This document shows, piece by piece, positions 63,261 through 64,000 of a stretch of DNA of 64,000 bases; the stretch's first letter is position 1; every line of letters starts with the position of its first letter. The notes under the pieces were generated by a model. It saw nothing but the letters and a program-made list of their open reading frames with translations, was not told where the DNA came from and searched no databases. Source of the DNA: Nymphaea colorata (lineage: Eukaryota; Streptophyta; Magnoliopsida; Nymphaeales; Nymphaeaceae); assembly GCF_008831285.2 (NCBI RefSeq), contig NC_045139.1, forward strand, positions 31,655,706 to 31,719,705. Direction: 5' to 3'. A program made the translations under genes and the position numbers.

Positions 63261-63409
63261 CCTCACGCTTCCCCGAACCGATGAGGGAAAAACTCAAAGG
63301 ACCTCGTATTTCCTCATATTACCTAAACGCCATTCGCAAACGCCATTCCGTTGCAGCAATACTTGAGAAAAAGGAAAAAAAATAAAGAAGAGAGAAAGGA
63401 GAAGAAGCC

Positions 63410-63415
63410 TTTATT
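63410..63415 (-). terminator. Candidate poly(A) signal of the TCP gene
   Basis: AATAAA on the minus strand (TTTATT on plus), about 100 bp beyond the stop codon. Confidence 0.45.
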
Positions 63416-63516
63416 TCGGGAATTTCCACCTTTTTTCTGGTTAATAGCTTAAAAGGCCTTTCTTTTTCTTTGTTTACACGAGAGGTTAGGTTACAGAGGG
63501 AAGAAAGAAATAAGGT

Positions 63517-64000
63517 CTATTCCCGGAGGGCAGTTTCGGAAGGCTCGTGGCCGTCGTTGCTGCGCCCGTCCTGCTGCTCTCCCATGAATTGGTGGAGCTC
63601 CGCCTTTGCGCCATCCCCGGAATCTTCCGCAACTGAGGGCGGGGACGCTGAATGAGGAGGAGGCGGCGGCGGCGAGATGGAGGGGTCGATGGTCGCGGCG
63701 AGGTTGAGGTGGGGCATCAGGAGGCCGTTGGCCGCAGCGGAGAACAGGCCGGAGATGGGGCGGCCGGGCATGTTCACGAGGGAGGGGACGGGCGGGGCCG
63801 GGAAGGTCCAGAGCTGCTGTCCCGGCGGGACGGAGGACGGTGGCGCGTGGGCGCCGACAGGGACCATCCAGACGGTTCCGGCTACGGCGTTGGGCAGGAC
63901 CCTCTCCCCGCCGACGGCCCACACGGGCCCGCAGATGCTGTGCGACATCATCGAGGAGCAGAGCGGAACGACCAGGGGCTGGTGACCGTTGGTGGTGGCA
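63517..64000 (-). CDS. TCP transcription factor, C-terminal part (partial at right edge)
   Basis: Minus-strand frame open from the window edge to a stop at 63519-63517; about 160 residues visible. It shows class I TCP C-terminal features: SSMMSHSICGPVWAV, VLPNAVAGTVWMVP, GQQLWTFPA, then MPHLNLAATIDPS, a proline run and a polar tail (HQFMGEQQDGR). In class I TCPs (PCF type, such as TCP9/TCP19/TCP20) these short blocks follow the basic helix-loop-helix TCP domain, which would lie upstream, off the window. These factors bind GTGGGNCC and control cell growth and division. The reading frame is GC-rich, so opposite-strand frames are also open; codon and motif content favour the minus strand. Confidence 0.8.
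   Translation of the reverse strand, partial: ATTNGHQPLVVPLCSSMMSHSICGPVWAVGGERVLPNAVAGTVWMVPVGAHAPPSSVPPGQQLWTFPAPPVPSLVNMPGRPISGLFSAAANGLLMPHLNLAATIDPSISPPPPPPHSASPPSVAEDSGDGAKAELHQFMGEQQDGRSNDGHEPSETALRE

Noticed and set aside
62682..63366. Long open frames on both strands in the GC-rich island
   Set aside because: Frames are open on both strands at once, rich in Gly/Pro/Arg from base composition, start in poly-A/T runs, and show no domain.

Overview
The window is nuclear DNA from a flowering plant. It has long spliced genes with GT-AG introns, a MIR399 locus, an HMG-CoA synthase, a TCP transcription factor, AT-rich gene-poor stretches, many dinucleotide microsatellites, and plant-type retrotransposons and small DNA transposons. 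I could not fix the species. All exon boundaries were read by hand from reading-frame continuity, GT/AG sites and remembered family conservation; no alignment or RNA data were available.

Layout from left to right. (1) 67-5530 (+): an SPX-MFS vacuolar phosphate transporter of the PHT5/VPT type, whose first coding exon lies off the window. (2) 8141-8966 (-): a broken GH27 alpha-galactosidase-like pseudogene, followed by the 3' end of a LINE (about 9070-9976). (3) 10,000-23,300: a gene-poor block with hAT-like miniature elements, an 84-bp tandem repeat, LINE and SINE relics and diverged dispersed repeats. (4) 23399-27209 (+): a HOTHEAD-like GMC oxidoreductase in 5 exons. (5) 29944-30240 (+): a MIR399 precursor with two PHR1-binding (P1BS) motifs and a TATA box. 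(6) 32876-40363 (-): a two-GTPase-domain Der/EngA-like protein in 8 coding exons, probably organellar, with a likely 5' UTR exon near 42857-43000. (7) 47030-61710 (+): HMG-CoA synthase in 12 exons, with a young 5.3-kb Ty1/copia element in intron 8 (54172-59501). (8) 63517 to the right edge (-): the C-terminal part of a class I-like TCP transcription factor.

Functional links. The SPX-MFS transporter (storage of phosphate in the vacuole) and MIR399 (phosphate-starvation signal acting on PHO2) belong to the same physiological network and lie about 25 kb apart. HMG-CoA synthase supplies the mevalonate pathway. HOTHEAD-like enzymes act in extracellular lipid and cuticle chemistry. Der-like GTPases act in organellar ribosome assembly. 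I saw no evidence of a gene cluster; the genes look like an ordinary plant neighbourhood.

The observations most worth a second look are the MIR399 hairpin with its promoter motifs; the copia element, whose LTRs are nearly identical although its coding region is broken three times; the GC (not GT) splice donor of HMGS intron 1; several short elements with recognisable ends and target duplications; and a dense patch of TCP-type binding motifs between HMGS and the TCP gene.
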